DNA of 64,000 bases from Aequorivita iocasae (GTDB taxonomy: Bacteria; Bacteroidota; Bacteroidia; Flavobacteriales; Flavobacteriaceae), in the NCBI RefSeq assembly GCF_016757735.1, contig NZ_CP068439.1, forward strand, positions 1,364,001 to 1,428,000. Direction: 5' to 3'. The position numbers were made by a program, and so were the translations under genes. Positions within the stretch are counted from its first letter, which is position 1. Each line of letters opens with the position of its first letter. Below the pieces are notes generated by a model. That model made no database searches, was not told the DNA's origin, and worked only from the letters and a program-made list of their open reading frames with translations. Below, piece by piece: positions 9,113 to 18,800 of this stretch.

Positions 9113-9120
9113 TATATTTG
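9113..9120 (+). promoter_or_regulatory. -7 element TATATTTG of the rimP-nusA-infB operon
   Basis: The sequence TATATTTG is a perfect match to TAnnTTTG. It lies 60 bases before the rimP ATG and just upstream of the leader hairpin. The nearest TTG (9085-9087) is 25 bp away, longer than usual, so the -33 element is uncertain. Confidence 0.6.
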
Positions 9121-9145
9121 CACCGAATTTGATACGAAACTATCT

Positions 9146-9170
9146 GAGGGGACTAAAGTCCCCTCTTTTT
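9146..9170 (+). terminator. terminator-like leader hairpin upstream of rimP (possible attenuator)
   Basis: A GC-rich inverted repeat, GAGGGGACT at 9146-9154 and AGTCCCCTC at 9157-9165, is followed at once by TTTTT. It sits between the rimP promoter and the rimP ATG. No plus-strand gene upstream needs terminating, since the flanking genes are divergent. This placement fits an attenuator in the 5' leader rather than an end-of-gene terminator. Confidence 0.7.
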
Positions 9171-9180
9171 ATAGCTTAAA

Positions 9181-9645
9181 ATGATGCGTGAAAAAGTAGC
9201 AAAACTGCTGGAAAATGCGCTGGAAGAAAACAAATCACTGTTTTTGATCGACCTAAATATTTCTGAAGACAACCAAATAAGGGTCATCCTGGACGGCGAT
9301 AAAGGCGTTACGGTAGAAGATTGTATTGCGGTTAGCCGTGCCATAGAGCACAATCTGGACCGTGAGGAATATGATTTTTCTTTGGAAGTAATGTCTGCTG
9401 GAGTTTCCGAGCCATTGACATTGCCCAGGCAGTACAAAAAGAATATAGGAAGAACCCTAAAGATTAAAACCAAAAACGACGAAAAGATTGAAGGCGAGTT
9501 AACCGCCGCAAACGATGATAGCTTTACCCTAAAATGGTCTGCGCGCGAGCCAAAGCCCGTTGGCAAAGGAAAAGTAACCGTTCAAAAAGAGGCAACCTTG
9601 CCCTACAAAGATATTATGGAAGCAAAAGTGATGATAACATTTTAA
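9181..9645 (+). CDS. rimP: ribosome maturation factor RimP
   Basis: The 154-residue protein matches RimP in length and sequence: an N-terminal domain with [27 protein letters not shown] and a C-terminal Sm-like domain with [18 protein letters not shown]. RimP binds the 30S subunit precursor and assists 16S rRNA folding and late assembly. The gene opens the classical rimP-nusA-infB operon, 10 bp before nusA. Two ATG codons follow each other at 9181 and 9184 and either may be used. Expression is probably affected by the leader hairpin. Confidence 0.95.
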   Translation: MMREKVAKLLENALEENKSLFLIDLNISEDNQIRVILDGDKGVTVEDCIAVSRAIEHNLDREEYDFSLEVMSAGVSEPLTLPRQYKKNIGRTLKIKTKNDEKIEGELTAANDDSFTLKWSAREPKPVGKGKVTVQKEATLPYKDIMEAKVMITF

Positions 9646-9655
9646 TCGGATTGAT

Positions 9656-10888
9656 ATGGAAAATTTAGCACTGATCGATTCTTTTTCAGAATTTAAAGAC
9701 GATAAACAAATAGACAGAGTAACGCTAATGGCGATACTTGAGGAAGTTTTCAGAAACGCACTGAAAAAGAAATATGGAAGTGATGACAACTTTGATATTA
9801 TCGTAAACCCTGATAAGGGCGATCTTGAAATATGGAGAAACCGCGTAGTTGTAGCCGATGGAGAAGTGGAAGATCCAAACGAGGAAATTTCATTGAGCGC
9901 AGCCCAAAAAATAGAGCCCGATTTTGAAATTGGGGAAGATGTTTCGGAAGAAGTAAAACTTATAGACCTTGGCCGCCGTTCCATTTTGGCACTGCGCCAA
10001 AACCTTATTTCAAAAATTCACGAGCACGATAACACAATAATTTATAAGCAGTTTAAAGATCTTGAAGGGGAAATTTACACCGCCGAGGTACACCATATCC
10101 GTCACCGTGCCGTTATTCTTTTAGATGATGAAGGCAACGAGATAATTCTTCCGAAGGAAAAACAAATACCTTCAGATTTTTTCAGAAAAGGAGACAATGT
10201 ACGTGGAATCATTGAAAGTGTTGACCTAAAAGGAAACAAGCCAACTATCATTATGAGTCGTGCAAATCCAGTTTTTCTTGAAAAATTATTTGAGCAGGAA
10301 ATTCCAGAAGTTTTTGACGGTTTGATCACTGTTAAAAAAGTAGTTCGTATTCCTGGTGAAAAAGCAAAAGTAGCCGTAGATTCTTACGACGATCGTATTG
10401 ACCCCGTAGGTGCCTGTGTAGGTATGAAGGGTTCCCGAATCCACGGGATAGTTCGTGAGTTAGGCAATGAAAATATAGACGTTATCAATTATACGTCAAA
10501 CCTTAACCTTTATATAACACGTGCGTTGAGCCCGGCTAAAGTAACTTCCATTAAAATTGATGAAGAGAAAAAACGTGCTGAGGTTATTCTTCGCCCAGAA
10601 GAAGTAAGCAAGGCAATTGGCCGCGGCGGGCACAACATTCGTCTTGCCGGTCAGTTGACAGGGTATGAGATAGACGTGCTTCGCGAAGGAGCCGAAGAAG
10701 ATGTGGAATTGAGCGAATTCTCTGATGAAATAGAAGGCTGGATTATCGAGGAATTCCACAAAATAGGTTTGGATACCGCCAAAAGCGTATTGGAGCACGA
10801 CATCAATGATTTGGTAAAACGTACCGATCTAGAAGAAGAAACAATACGTGACGTTATAAATATATTAAAAGAAGAATTTGAAGAGTAG
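9656..10888 (+). CDS. nusA: transcription termination/antitermination factor NusA
   Basis: The 410-residue protein has the NusA order: an N-terminal RNA polymerase-binding domain (LIDSFSEFKDDKQI), an S1 domain around residues 130-200, and two KH domains, the second with RGGHNIRLAGQLTGYEIDV. The short C-terminus lacks the E. coli acidic repeats, as in other Bacteroidota and Gram-positive NusA. NusA binds elongating RNA polymerase and modulates pausing, hairpin-dependent termination and antitermination. Its position just downstream of a hairpin leader suggests autoregulation, which is inference. Confidence 0.96.
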   Translation: MENLALIDSFSEFKDDKQIDRVTLMAILEEVFRNALKKKYGSDDNFDIIVNPDKGDLEIWRNRVVVADGEVEDPNEEISLSAAQKIEPDFEIGEDVSEEVKLIDLGRRSILALRQNLISKIHEHDNTIIYKQFKDLEGEIYTAEVHHIRHRAVILLDDEGNEIILPKEKQIPSDFFRKGDNVRGIIESVDLKGNKPTIIMSRANPVFLEKLFEQEIPEVFDGLITVKKVVRIPGEKAKVAVDSYDDRIDPVGACVGMKGSRIHGIVRELGNENIDVINYTSNLNLYITRALSPAKVTSIKIDEEKKRAEVILRPEEVSKAIGRGGHNIRLAGQLTGYEIDVLREGAEEDVELSEFSDEIEGWIIEEFHKIGLDTAKSVLEHDINDLVKRTDLEEETIRDVINILKEEFEE

Positions 10889-10910
10889 TTAAAACTTTAA
10901 CTACTTTTAT
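10884..10910 (+). repeat. perfect AT-rich inverted repeat at the nusA stop
   Basis: AGTAGTTAAA at 10884-10893 and TTTAACTACT at 10896-10905 are exact reverse complements separated by two bases, and TTTTAT follows. The left arm includes the nusA stop. It could act as a weak terminator or processing site between nusA and infB. Confidence 0.55.
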
Positions 10911-10948
10911 ACAAATTTTTTAAAAAGACAAAACAGGAAAAAGCATTT

Positions 10949-13678
10949 ATGGCTGAAGTAAAAACGAAAAGACTAAGTCAGGTATTACGTGAGTTCAACA
11001 TCTCGTTGGATCGAGCCGTGGAATTTTTAAGTTCCAAGGGATTCGATGTGGACGCAAGCCCCAATACCAAAATAACGGGAGAAGAATACGAAGTCCTTTT
11101 TGAAGAGTTTGAAACCGACAAGAGTAAAAAAGTAGCTTCCAAAGAAGTAGGCGAAGAAAAGCGCAAGGAAAAAGAAGAACTTCGTTTGGAGCGCGAGCGT
11201 GAACTGGAAGAAAAACAGAAAAAAGAAGAATCTTCACGCGTAATAAAAGCCGAAGCAAAACTTGATGGCCCAAAGCAGGTAGGTAAAATCGACCTCGACG
11301 CAAAAAAAACCAAAAAGGAAGAGCCTAAAGCAGAGGAGAAACCTGTTGAAGCCAAAAAAGAAGACAAGCCAGAACCTGTAGTTGAAAAGCCGAAGGTAGA
11401 GAAGAAAGAAACGGAAGAAACAAAGCCAGTTGCTCCCGTGAACGAAGAAAAGGAGAAAAAAGAGGAAATACCTACAGCAACAAAAACCCCAACTGCCAAA
11501 GAAGAACCCAAAGAGCAACCTGCAAAAGAGTCAGATACTGTTACCACCCAATATCGTAAACTTGATGGGCCTAATTTTACGGGTCAAAAGATAGATCTTA
11601 CCCAGTTCAAAAAACCCGAAAAGAAAAAAGAGACCAAGTCTGACGATAAAAAAGATAAAAAAGGCAAAAGACGCCGTATAAGTAAAGAAACCAACAAAGG
11701 TGGCGGTACTAACTTTAAAGACAATCGCGGAGCTGGCAGAAAGGGCCGAAGCAGCACTCCAAAAGAAGAGCCGAGCGAGGAAGAAGTACAAAAACAAGTA
11801 CGTGAAACCTTAGAAAAACTTCAAGGAAAATCTTCTAAAGGAAAAGGAGCAAAATACCGTCGCGAAAAAAGGGATACACACCGTCAAAAATCTGAGGACG
11901 AGCTTGCACAGCAGGAAGCAGATAGCAAACTGATTAAAGTTACCGAGTTTGTAACAGCTAATGAAATGGCAACGATGATGGATGTTCCCGTTACCAAAAT
12001 TATTTCAGCCTGTATGAGCTTGGGAATGATGGTGACCATGAATCAGCGCCTAGATGCTGAGACCCTTAGTATTGTTGCCGAAGAATTTGGTTATGAAGTA
12101 GAATTTGTAACAGCTGACATTGAAGAATCTATAGATCGAGAAGTTGATGCGCCAGAAGATCTAGAGCCACGTGCGCCGATTGTTACCGTAATGGGTCACG
12201 TTGACCATGGTAAAACTTCGCTTTTGGACTACATTCGTAAGGAAAATGTTATAGCTGGTGAGTCTGGTGGAATTACCCAGCACATTGGAGCCTACGGAGT
12301 TGAACTGGAAGGGGGGCAAAAAATAGCATTCCTTGATACTCCTGGTCACGAAGCGTTTACCGCGATGCGTGCCCGTGGGGCACAGGTTACTGACCTTGCA
12401 ATAATTGTAGTTGCAGCAGATGATGATATTATGCCACAAACTAAGGAAGCCATTAGCCATGCACAAGCAGCTAGCGTTCCAATAGTTTTTGCAATCAATA
12501 AAATAGATAAGCCCAACGCAAATCCAGATAAGATAAAAGAAGGGCTTGCCAATATGAATCTTTTGGTGGAAGATTGGGGCGGAAAGATACAATCGCACGA
12601 CATTTCAGCAAAAACTGGAGAGGGCGTAAAAGAATTACTTGAAAAAGTATTGCTTGAAGCTGAATTACTCGAGCTAACGGCAAATCCGAACCGTCAGGCA
12701 AATGGTACCGTAGTAGAAGCATTTCTTGACAAAGGTCGGGGTTATGTTTCTACAGTTTTGGTTCAAGGCGGAACACTTAAAGTTGGTGATTATGTACTTG
12801 CCGGCCAACACAGTGGTAAAGTTAAAGCTATGCAGGATGAGCGTGGCAATAATGTAAAGGAAGCAGGTCCCTCAACCCCGGTCTCGGTACTTGGTTTGGA
12901 TGGAGCGCCTCAGGCGGGTGACAAGTTTAACGTTTTTGAGGATGAGCGTGAAGCAAAATCAATCGCTACAAAACGTACACAATTGCAACGTGAACAGTCT
13001 GTTAGAACACAACGACACATTACGCTCGATGAAATAGGAAGACGTATCGCTCTTGGTGATTTCAAGGAATTGAACATTATTCTTAAAGGTGATGTGGACG
13101 GTTCTGTGGAAGCGTTGACAGATTCGTTGTTGAAACTTTCTACTGAAGAAATTCAGGTTAATATAATCCACAAAGCAGTTGGGCCTATTACCGAAAGTGA
13201 TGTGCTTCTCGCTTCAGCATCTGATGCTATCATTATAGGCTTCAACGTTCGCCCAATGGGTAATGCACGCCAAATTGCAGATAAAGAAGAAATAGACATC
13301 CGTACCTATTCCATCATTTACGATGCAATTAACGACGTAAAAGATGCTATGGAAGGAATGCTTTCACCAGAAATGAAGGAAGAAATTACCGGTACGGCTG
13401 AAATTCGTGAGACATTCAAGATCTCTAAAGTGGGAACCATTGCAGGCTGTATGGTTTTAACTGGGAAAATATTCCGAAACTCTGGCATCCGCCTTATCCG
13501 CGAAGGAGTAGTGGTTTACACAGGAGAACTTGCTTCCTTAAAACGCTTTAAGGATGATGTGAAGGAAGTTGCTAAAGGATATGATTGCGGTATCCAGATC
13601 AAAAATTATAATGACATTTATGAAAACGATATTATTGAGGCTTTCCAGGAAGTTGCTGTGAAGAAAAAGCTGAAATAA
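10949..13678 (+). CDS. infB: translation initiation factor IF-2
   Basis: The 909-residue protein has the IF-2 layout. A short N-terminal IF2_N module ([22 protein letters not shown]) is followed by a long, highly charged Lys/Glu/Pro linker at about residues 60-330. The GTPase domain has P-loop GHVDHGKTS near residue 416, DTPGHE, and NKID. Domain II, domain III and the fMet-tRNA-binding C2 domain follow. IF-2 recruits initiator tRNA to the ribosome and hydrolyses GTP on subunit joining. It is the last gene of the rimP operon and is followed by a strong terminator. Confidence 0.97.
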   Translation: MAEVKTKRLSQVLREFNISLDRAVEFLSSKGFDVDASPNTKITGEEYEVLFEEFETDKSKKVASKEVGEEKRKEKEELRLERERELEEKQKKEESSRVIKAEAKLDGPKQVGKIDLDAKKTKKEEPKAEEKPVEAKKEDKPEPVVEKPKVEKKETEETKPVAPVNEEKEKKEEIPTATKTPTAKEEPKEQPAKESDTVTTQYRKLDGPNFTGQKIDLTQFKKPEKKKETKSDDKKDKKGKRRRISKETNKGGGTNFKDNRGAGRKGRSSTPKEEPSEEEVQKQVRETLEKLQGKSSKGKGAKYRREKRDTHRQKSEDELAQQEADSKLIKVTEFVTANEMATMMDVPVTKIISACMSLGMMVTMNQRLDAETLSIVAEEFGYEVEFVTADIEESIDREVDAPEDLEPRAPIVTVMGHVDHGKTSLLDYIRKENVIAGESGGITQHIGAYGVELEGGQKIAFLDTPGHEAFTAMRARGAQVTDLAIIVVAADDDIMPQTKEAISHAQAASVPIVFAINKIDKPNANPDKIKEGLANMNLLVEDWGGKIQSHDISAKTGEGVKELLEKVLLEAELLELTANPNRQANGTVVEAFLDKGRGYVSTVLVQGGTLKVGDYVLAGQHSGKVKAMQDERGNNVKEAGPSTPVSVLGLDGAPQAGDKFNVFEDEREAKSIATKRTQLQREQSVRTQRHITLDEIGRRIALGDFKELNIILKGDVDGSVEALTDSLLKLSTEEIQVNIIHKAVGPITESDVLLASASDAIIIGFNVRPMGNARQIADKEEIDIRTYSIIYDAINDVKDAMEGMLSPEMKEEITGTAEIRETFKISKVGTIAGCMVLTGKIFRNSGIRLIREGVVVYTGELASLKRFKDDVKEVAKGYDCGIQIKNYNDIYENDIIEAFQEVAVKKKLK

Positions 13679-13703
13679 TCCAATAAATAATAAATTTATA
13701 AAG

Positions 13704-13735
13704 CGCCTTGAAAATTGTATTTTCAGGGCGTTTTT
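13704..13735 (+). terminator. terminator after infB, overlapping the convergent gene's stop
   Basis: CGCCTTGAAAA at 13704-13714 pairs with TTTTCAGGGCG at 13720-13730 with one G-U wobble, and TTTTT follows. It lies 25 bases after infB. The T-run overlaps the stop codon of the convergent SPOR gene at 13734-13736. Confidence 0.85.
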
Positions 13736-14129
13736 ATTTTCTTCTGTCAGGTTTTAAGATGAACGCCGAAGAAAAGCTTTTCTGAATTTCAAGAAGTGCT
13801 CTCTCTGCTTCAATTCTTGAGGCAAAATTTCCTGCCCACACTTTATAGTTGGGTGTTTCATATTCAATGGAAGCGGGCCAGTTGCCGTAACTGCCACGAT
13901 ATTTTCTTAAAATTTGGTTTGCTTTGTCCAATTCTCCATAATACAATTGTATTGTGTAGCCGTCAGAAAGCTTGTTTTCTTTTTCTAAATCTTTCTTTAG
14001 TTCCAATAATTGGGTTATTTTGGGATCTGTATTTATGGTTAACGATGCATTTTGGGCAAAGCTTTTGCCGGAAAGAAAAAGTGTTAAAATGCTGATAACA
14101 ATAAGTTTGGAATACGATTGTGGGCTCAT
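13734..14129 (-). CDS. small secreted SPOR-domain protein
   Basis: The 131-residue product has an N-terminal signal peptide ending near SFAQ and then a SPOR domain in its last 75 or so residues (YTIQLYYGELDKANQIL... YKVWAGNFASRIEAERALLEIQ). SPOR domains bind denuded glycan strands of septal peptidoglycan, so a periplasmic cell-wall role is likely. It is a single gene, convergent with infB and divergent from the respiratory operon, with its own -7 element at 14148-14155. Family assignment is good; the precise role is unknown. Confidence 0.85.
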   Translation of the reverse strand: MSPQSYSKLIVISILTLFLSGKSFAQNASLTINTDPKITQLLELKKDLEKENKLSDGYTIQLYYGELDKANQILRKYRGSYGNWPASIEYETPNYKVWAGNFASRIEAERALLEIQKSFSSAFILKPDRRK

Positions 14130-14147
14130 ATGCTTGTTTCTTTATTA

Positions 14148-14155
14148 CAAAGGTA
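14148..14155 (-). promoter_or_regulatory. -7 element TACCTTTG for the SPOR gene
   Basis: Read on the minus strand this is TACCTTTG, matching TAnnTTTG, 18 bases upstream of the ATG at 14129. No clear -33 TTG is present at the usual distance. Confidence 0.5.
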
Positions 14156-14163
14156 AAACTTAA

Positions 14164-14180
14164 TAACTTTGCGCACGCGC
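14164..14180 (+). promoter_or_regulatory. upstream -7-like element and GC palindrome in the act promoter region
   Basis: TAACTTTG at 14164-14171 fits TAnnTTTG, and its last base begins the palindrome GCGC-AC-GCGC at 14171-14180. The palindrome stands out in very AT-rich DNA between the divergent SPOR and actA genes. It could be an upstream promoter plus an operator. Confidence 0.35.
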
Positions 14181-14253
14181 TAAATATTATTTAGAACAAA
14201 TATAAATTAATAGTTAACACTTTGTTTGCATTTTCAAAATCGACTTTATAATG

Positions 14254-14436
14254 TACTTTTGTGCCTTTATTTGGGTACATAATTAGCATTATGATAATGT
14301 TGTTTTACGTAACTAATTCTGTGCCAAACCATCGACTAGAAAATAAATGAAATGAGCACGGCAAAGAGTTTTGACATTACCCGAAATAATTTGTAAGCGA
14401 ATTCCACAGATCAATAAGAAACAATATAATCAACAG
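14254..14436 (+). promoter_or_regulatory. promoter and about 175-base leader of the respiratory operon, with tiny ORFs
   Basis: The 307-base gap 14130-14436 holds no full gene. TACTTTTG at 14254-14261 is the best -7 element for actA. The leader after it has a CATAAT/ATTATG inverted repeat (14278-14293) and two short reading frames: a 19-codon one starting ATGATAATG at 14291-14350, and a 14-codon one at 14352-14396. The first partly overlaps the hairpin. Whether they are translated is unknown. Confidence 0.45.
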
Positions 14437-15771
14437 ATGAAAAAGGTGAATTTTATACATCTACGCTCAAAATTGCCACTTCTTTTGTTAGTGTTTTTAC
14501 TAACTTTTTCTACTACCATATATTCCCAAGATGCTCCTACAGAGGTTTCAGCCGAAGCTTCTGCAGAGGTTGCTGCTGGTTCTGGAGGTGATGTTGCCGC
14601 AGGTGAGGCTTTGTTTAAATCCAATTGTGCTGCTTGTCATAAATTGGATAAAAAGGCAGTTGGCCCGGCACTTAGAGGTGTTGGTGAAAAATATGACCGT
14701 GATTGGTTATACAAGTGGATCCATAATAGTCAAGCGCTTATTGCCGCTGGAGATGCTCAGGCGGTAAAACTTTTTGAAGAAAATAATAAAGCTGTGATGA
14801 CAGCATTCCCTGCGCTATCTGAAACAGATATTGATAATATTCTTGCTTATACAGATCAGCCAAAAGCTGAGCCCGTGGCTGCCACAGGAGCCGAAGCTAC
14901 AACTACAAATACCGGCAATGATGGGGGTTCTGTGTCTAATACCTTAGTCATCGCGGCTTTAGGTCTTATTTTCTTGCTGCTGGTTATCATGCTCTACTTG
15001 GTTACCAATACTTTAAAGCGAATTGCTGAGGCAAACGGAGTTGTTTATGAAGAAAAAGAAAAACGGTTGCCAATTTGGAAAGCATTTGTGCAAAACCAAT
15101 TCTTGGTTTTGGTTTTTTCAATATTTCTAATGCTTTCAGCTGGATATTTCGCTTATGGTTATATGATGCAGGTGGGTGTTGACCAGGGTTATGCTCCTGT
15201 GCAGCCTATTCACTATTCACATAAAATCCACGCAGGCGATAATCAGATTGATTGTAATTTCTGCCACAGTTCTGCGAGAAAAAGTAAGCATTCGGGCATC
15301 CCTTCTTTAAATGTTTGTATGAATTGCCACAAAAATATTTCTGAAGTAGCTCCCGAAACTGCAACAGCAGAATATTCAAAAGAATTTTATGACGGCGAGA
15401 TTGCTAAGCTATACAAAGCCGTAGGTTGGGATCCCGCTGAGCAAAAATATACAGGTAAGACTGAGCCTGTAAAGTGGGTGCGTATCCACAATTTGCCGGA
15501 TTTTGCATATTTTAACCATTCACAGCACGTAACCGTTGCTGGCATTGCTTGTCAAACGTGCCACGGAGAGATCCAAGAAATGGAAATTGTTGAGCAATTT
15601 GCGCCCCTTACCATGGGTTGGTGTATCAATTGCCACAGAGAGACTAATGTAAATTTGGCTAACAATGAGTATTACGCCAAGATACACGAAGAACTTTCCA
15701 AGAAATATGGTATTGAAAAAGTCACAATTGCCGAATTGGGTGGGACTGAATGTGGAAAATGTCATTATTAA
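14437..15771 (+). CDS. actA: alternative complex III subunit ActA, multiheme cytochrome c
   Basis: Counted from the ATG at 14437 the protein has 444 residues. A signal peptide (ends near IYSQ) is followed by an N-terminal monoheme cytochrome c domain (CAACH, 64-68), an Ala/Thr/Gly-rich linker, two membrane segments near 170-191 and 221-245, and then five CxxCH motifs at 273, 294, 372, 396 and 439. The frame can be extended upstream to 14371 with TTG, but the chosen ATG gives the clean signal peptide. ActA carries electrons from the quinol-oxidising part of the complex towards the oxidase. It opens the actABCDEF-coxBA operon. Confidence 0.92.
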   Translation: MKKVNFIHLRSKLPLLLLVFLLTFSTTIYSQDAPTEVSAEASAEVAAGSGGDVAAGEALFKSNCAACHKLDKKAVGPALRGVGEKYDRDWLYKWIHNSQALIAAGDAQAVKLFEENNKAVMTAFPALSETDIDNILAYTDQPKAEPVAATGAEATTTNTGNDGGSVSNTLVIAALGLIFLLLVIMLYLVTNTLKRIAEANGVVYEEKEKRLPIWKAFVQNQFLVLVFSIFLMLSAGYFAYGYMMQVGVDQGYAPVQPIHYSHKIHAGDNQIDCNFCHSSARKSKHSGIPSLNVCMNCHKNISEVAPETATAEYSKEFYDGEIAKLYKAVGWDPAEQKYTGKTEPVKWVRIHNLPDFAYFNHSQHVTVAGIACQTCHGEIQEMEIVEQFAPLTMGWCINCHRETNVNLANNEYYAKIHEELSKKYGIEKVTIAELGGTECGKCHY

Positions 15772-15801
15772 TAATAATAAAGGAAAATTACAGATAGCAA
15801 T

Positions 15802-18800
15802 ATGGCATCAAACAAGAAATACTGGAAAAGTGTTGAAGAGCTGAAAGAAAACAGCACAATTGTGAAGGCGCTACAGGACAATGAGTTTGTAACCGAAATA
15901 CCTACAGACGAGTTCCTAGGCGATAAAGAAGCATTGGAATCTTCTTCCACCACACGTCGTGATTTCCTAAAATATGTGGGCTTTACTACGGCAGCTGCAA
16001 CTTTGGCGGCCTGTGAAGGACCTGTAATTAAGTCAATCCCATACGTTGTTCAGCCTGATCAGATTGTTCCGGGTATCGCGAACTATTATGCTTCCACAAT
16101 GGCAGACGGGTTTGATTTTGCTAATGTTTTGGTTAAAACCCGTGAAGGACGCCCCATAAAAATTGAAAGAAACGATTTAGTAGTGAATGGCGGAAGCGCA
16201 AATGCACGCGTATATGCTTCAGTGCTTTCATTATATGATAAAAATAGATTAACAGGTCCAATGCTGGAGGGAGCCGAGGTTACTTGGCCGGAATTTGATA
16301 CGGCTATCGCTCAAAAAATGAACGAAATGGCTGGAAAGGAAATTGTGTTGCTTACGCAAACTTTTGCTAGTCCCTCTACCTCAAAATTAATTTCTGAATT
16401 TACGACTAAATATCCAAACGTACGCCATGTGGTGTATGATGCCGTTTCCTGTTCGGGAGCTTTGGATGCTTTCCAAAATAAGTATGGCACCCGTGCATTG
16501 CCCGATTACGATTTCTCAAAAGCAGAAGTAATTGTTTCAGTAGGGGCAGACTTCTTAGGAGATTGGCAGGGTGGAAGCTATAGCAAGGGCTATGCGCAAG
16601 GAAGAATTCCCAAAAACGGAAAAATGTCGCGCCACATCCAGTTTGAGGCTAACTTAACGTTAACCGGTGGAAAAGCAGACAAGCGGGTGCCGGCCACACC
16701 TTCACAACAAGTAGAAATTTTAAAAGCTCTAACGGGTGGCAGTGCCTCCGGATTACCTGCAAATATTGCTGATGCCGTTGCTAAGGCAAAGGCACAGCTT
16801 CAAAAAGCTGGAAGCAAAGCATTGTTGGTGACCAACTTACCAGATGTAGCATCTCAAACCATGGCTTTAAATTTCAATGCCAACAGTGAGGCAATCGATG
16901 TGAGCAAGCCATTACTTACTAGACAAGCCAGTAATAGCGAAGTGATGAACGTGGTAAATGGTGTAATTTCCGGGAGCATTAAAGGTTTAATTACCGTTGG
17001 CGTAGATCCAGTTTATTCATTACCAAATGCAAAGGAATTTGCAGAAGGGTACCAAAAATTGGAAATGAGCCTTGCGTTTGCCATGAAGCAGGACGCAACT
17101 GCCTCCTTGGCAAAAATGGTTGCCGCTACACCCCACTATCTAGAGTCTTGGGGCGACGCACAGATTAAAAAGGGAACCTATAGTCTTACACAGCCTACTA
17201 TCCGTCCCTTATTTAATACGCGTCAATTTCAAGACAGCATTTTACAGTGGACAGGCAATACAAAAAAATATTATGATTATTTAAAGGAAACATGGACCGC
17301 TTCAATTTTAGCTGGTGGTTCTTGGAGCCAAGCACTTCATGACGGCTTTGTGAATAGCGATACTGAAGTGACAATGGAAGAAGTAAATACTACTTCAGAA
17401 GGAGCAGGCGTAATGGAAGAAAGTTCTTCAAACGGCGCGCTTTCATTCCTTTCACAAGAAGGGGAGTATGATCTTACTTTATATACATCAATCGGTTTGG
17501 GTGATGGCCAACAGGCTAACAACCCTTGGTTGCAGGAGTTGCCAGATCCAATAACAAGAGCATCTTGGGATAACTATCTTACCGTTTCGGCTGCCGATGC
17601 TGAAGCCTTAGACCTTGTAAATGAACATGTTTCCAATGGAGCTTTAAATGGTAGCTATGTAAATGTAAAGTTAGGAAATGTAGTTATTGAAAATGTTCCC
17701 GTAATCATTCAACCTGGACAGGCCAAAAGGTCTGTTGGCTTGGCATTGGGTTACGGTAAAACTGCTGCAATCCAACAGGAGATGCAAACGGGTGTAAACG
17801 CATATCCGTTATATCAGAATTTTTCGAATATTCAGAAAGTATCTATTGAAAAAGCGAGCGGTATGCATGAGTTTGCCTGTGTGCAGTTGCAAAGCACCAT
17901 GGCCGGCCGCAGCGAGGATATTATTAAGGAAACCACCCTTGAAATTTTCAACACAAAAGATAAATCACATTGGAATTCCATACCTGTTACCGATTATGAC
18001 CACAGTCCAATTTCAGTACGTGATGAAAAGGCAGATATTTGGAGTCCTTTTGAAGACACTGTAGGCCATCACTTCAATCTTTCTATAGATTTGAACGCTT
18101 GTACTGGATGTGGGGCCTGCGTAATTGCTTGTCACGCCGAAAACAACGTTCCGGTAGTAGGAAAAGAAGAAGTGAGAAAATTCCGTGATATGCACTGGTT
18201 GCGTATTGACAGATATTACTCTGCAGGAGAAACCTTTAAGGAGGAAATTGAAACCCTTGAAAACCTTCCTGCTTTTGATACCTATAAAGTAGTAGAGGTA
18301 CCTTCGTATGAAAATCCTCAGGTGGTATTCCAACCTGTAATGTGCCAGCACTGTAACCACGCACCTTGTGAAACTGTGTGTCCGGTTGCTGCAACCTCAC
18401 ACGGACGCCAAGGGCAAAACCAAATGGCATATAACCGCTGTGTAGGAACCCGTTATTGTGCAAACAACTGTCCATACAAGGTCCGTCGCTTTAACTGGTT
18501 CTTATATGCCCAAAATGATGAATTTGATTACAACATGAACAATGATCTAGGCAGAATGGTACTTAACCCAGATGTGGTTGTGCGTTCCCGAGGGGTTATG
18601 GAAAAATGTTCTATGTGTATTCAAATTACCCAAAAAACAATTCTCGATGCCAAACGCGAAGGAAGACCTATAAAGGATGGTGAGTTCCACACAGCTTGTT
18701 CACAAGCTTGTGAAACGGGTGCAATGGTATTCGGCGATGTAAACGATAAAGAATCCGAAGTACTAAAGTTGAAAAATAATGACCGTATGTATCACTTATT

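Noticed and set aside
8598-9179. Plus-strand 193-codon frame opposite the universal stress gene
   Set aside because: It is antisense to a clear UspA tandem gene, covers the divergent promoter region and has no family pattern.
10978-11547. Long open frame on the minus strand opposite the start of infB
   Set aside because: It is the shadow of the Lys/Glu-rich IF-2 linker, giving Ser/Phe-rich low-complexity protein. No start context or family resemblance.
15802-18100. ActB as an active molybdenum oxidoreductase
   Set aside because: Gene context and known complex III subunits indicate this domain holds no cofactor. I saw no supporting molybdopterin biosynthesis genes.
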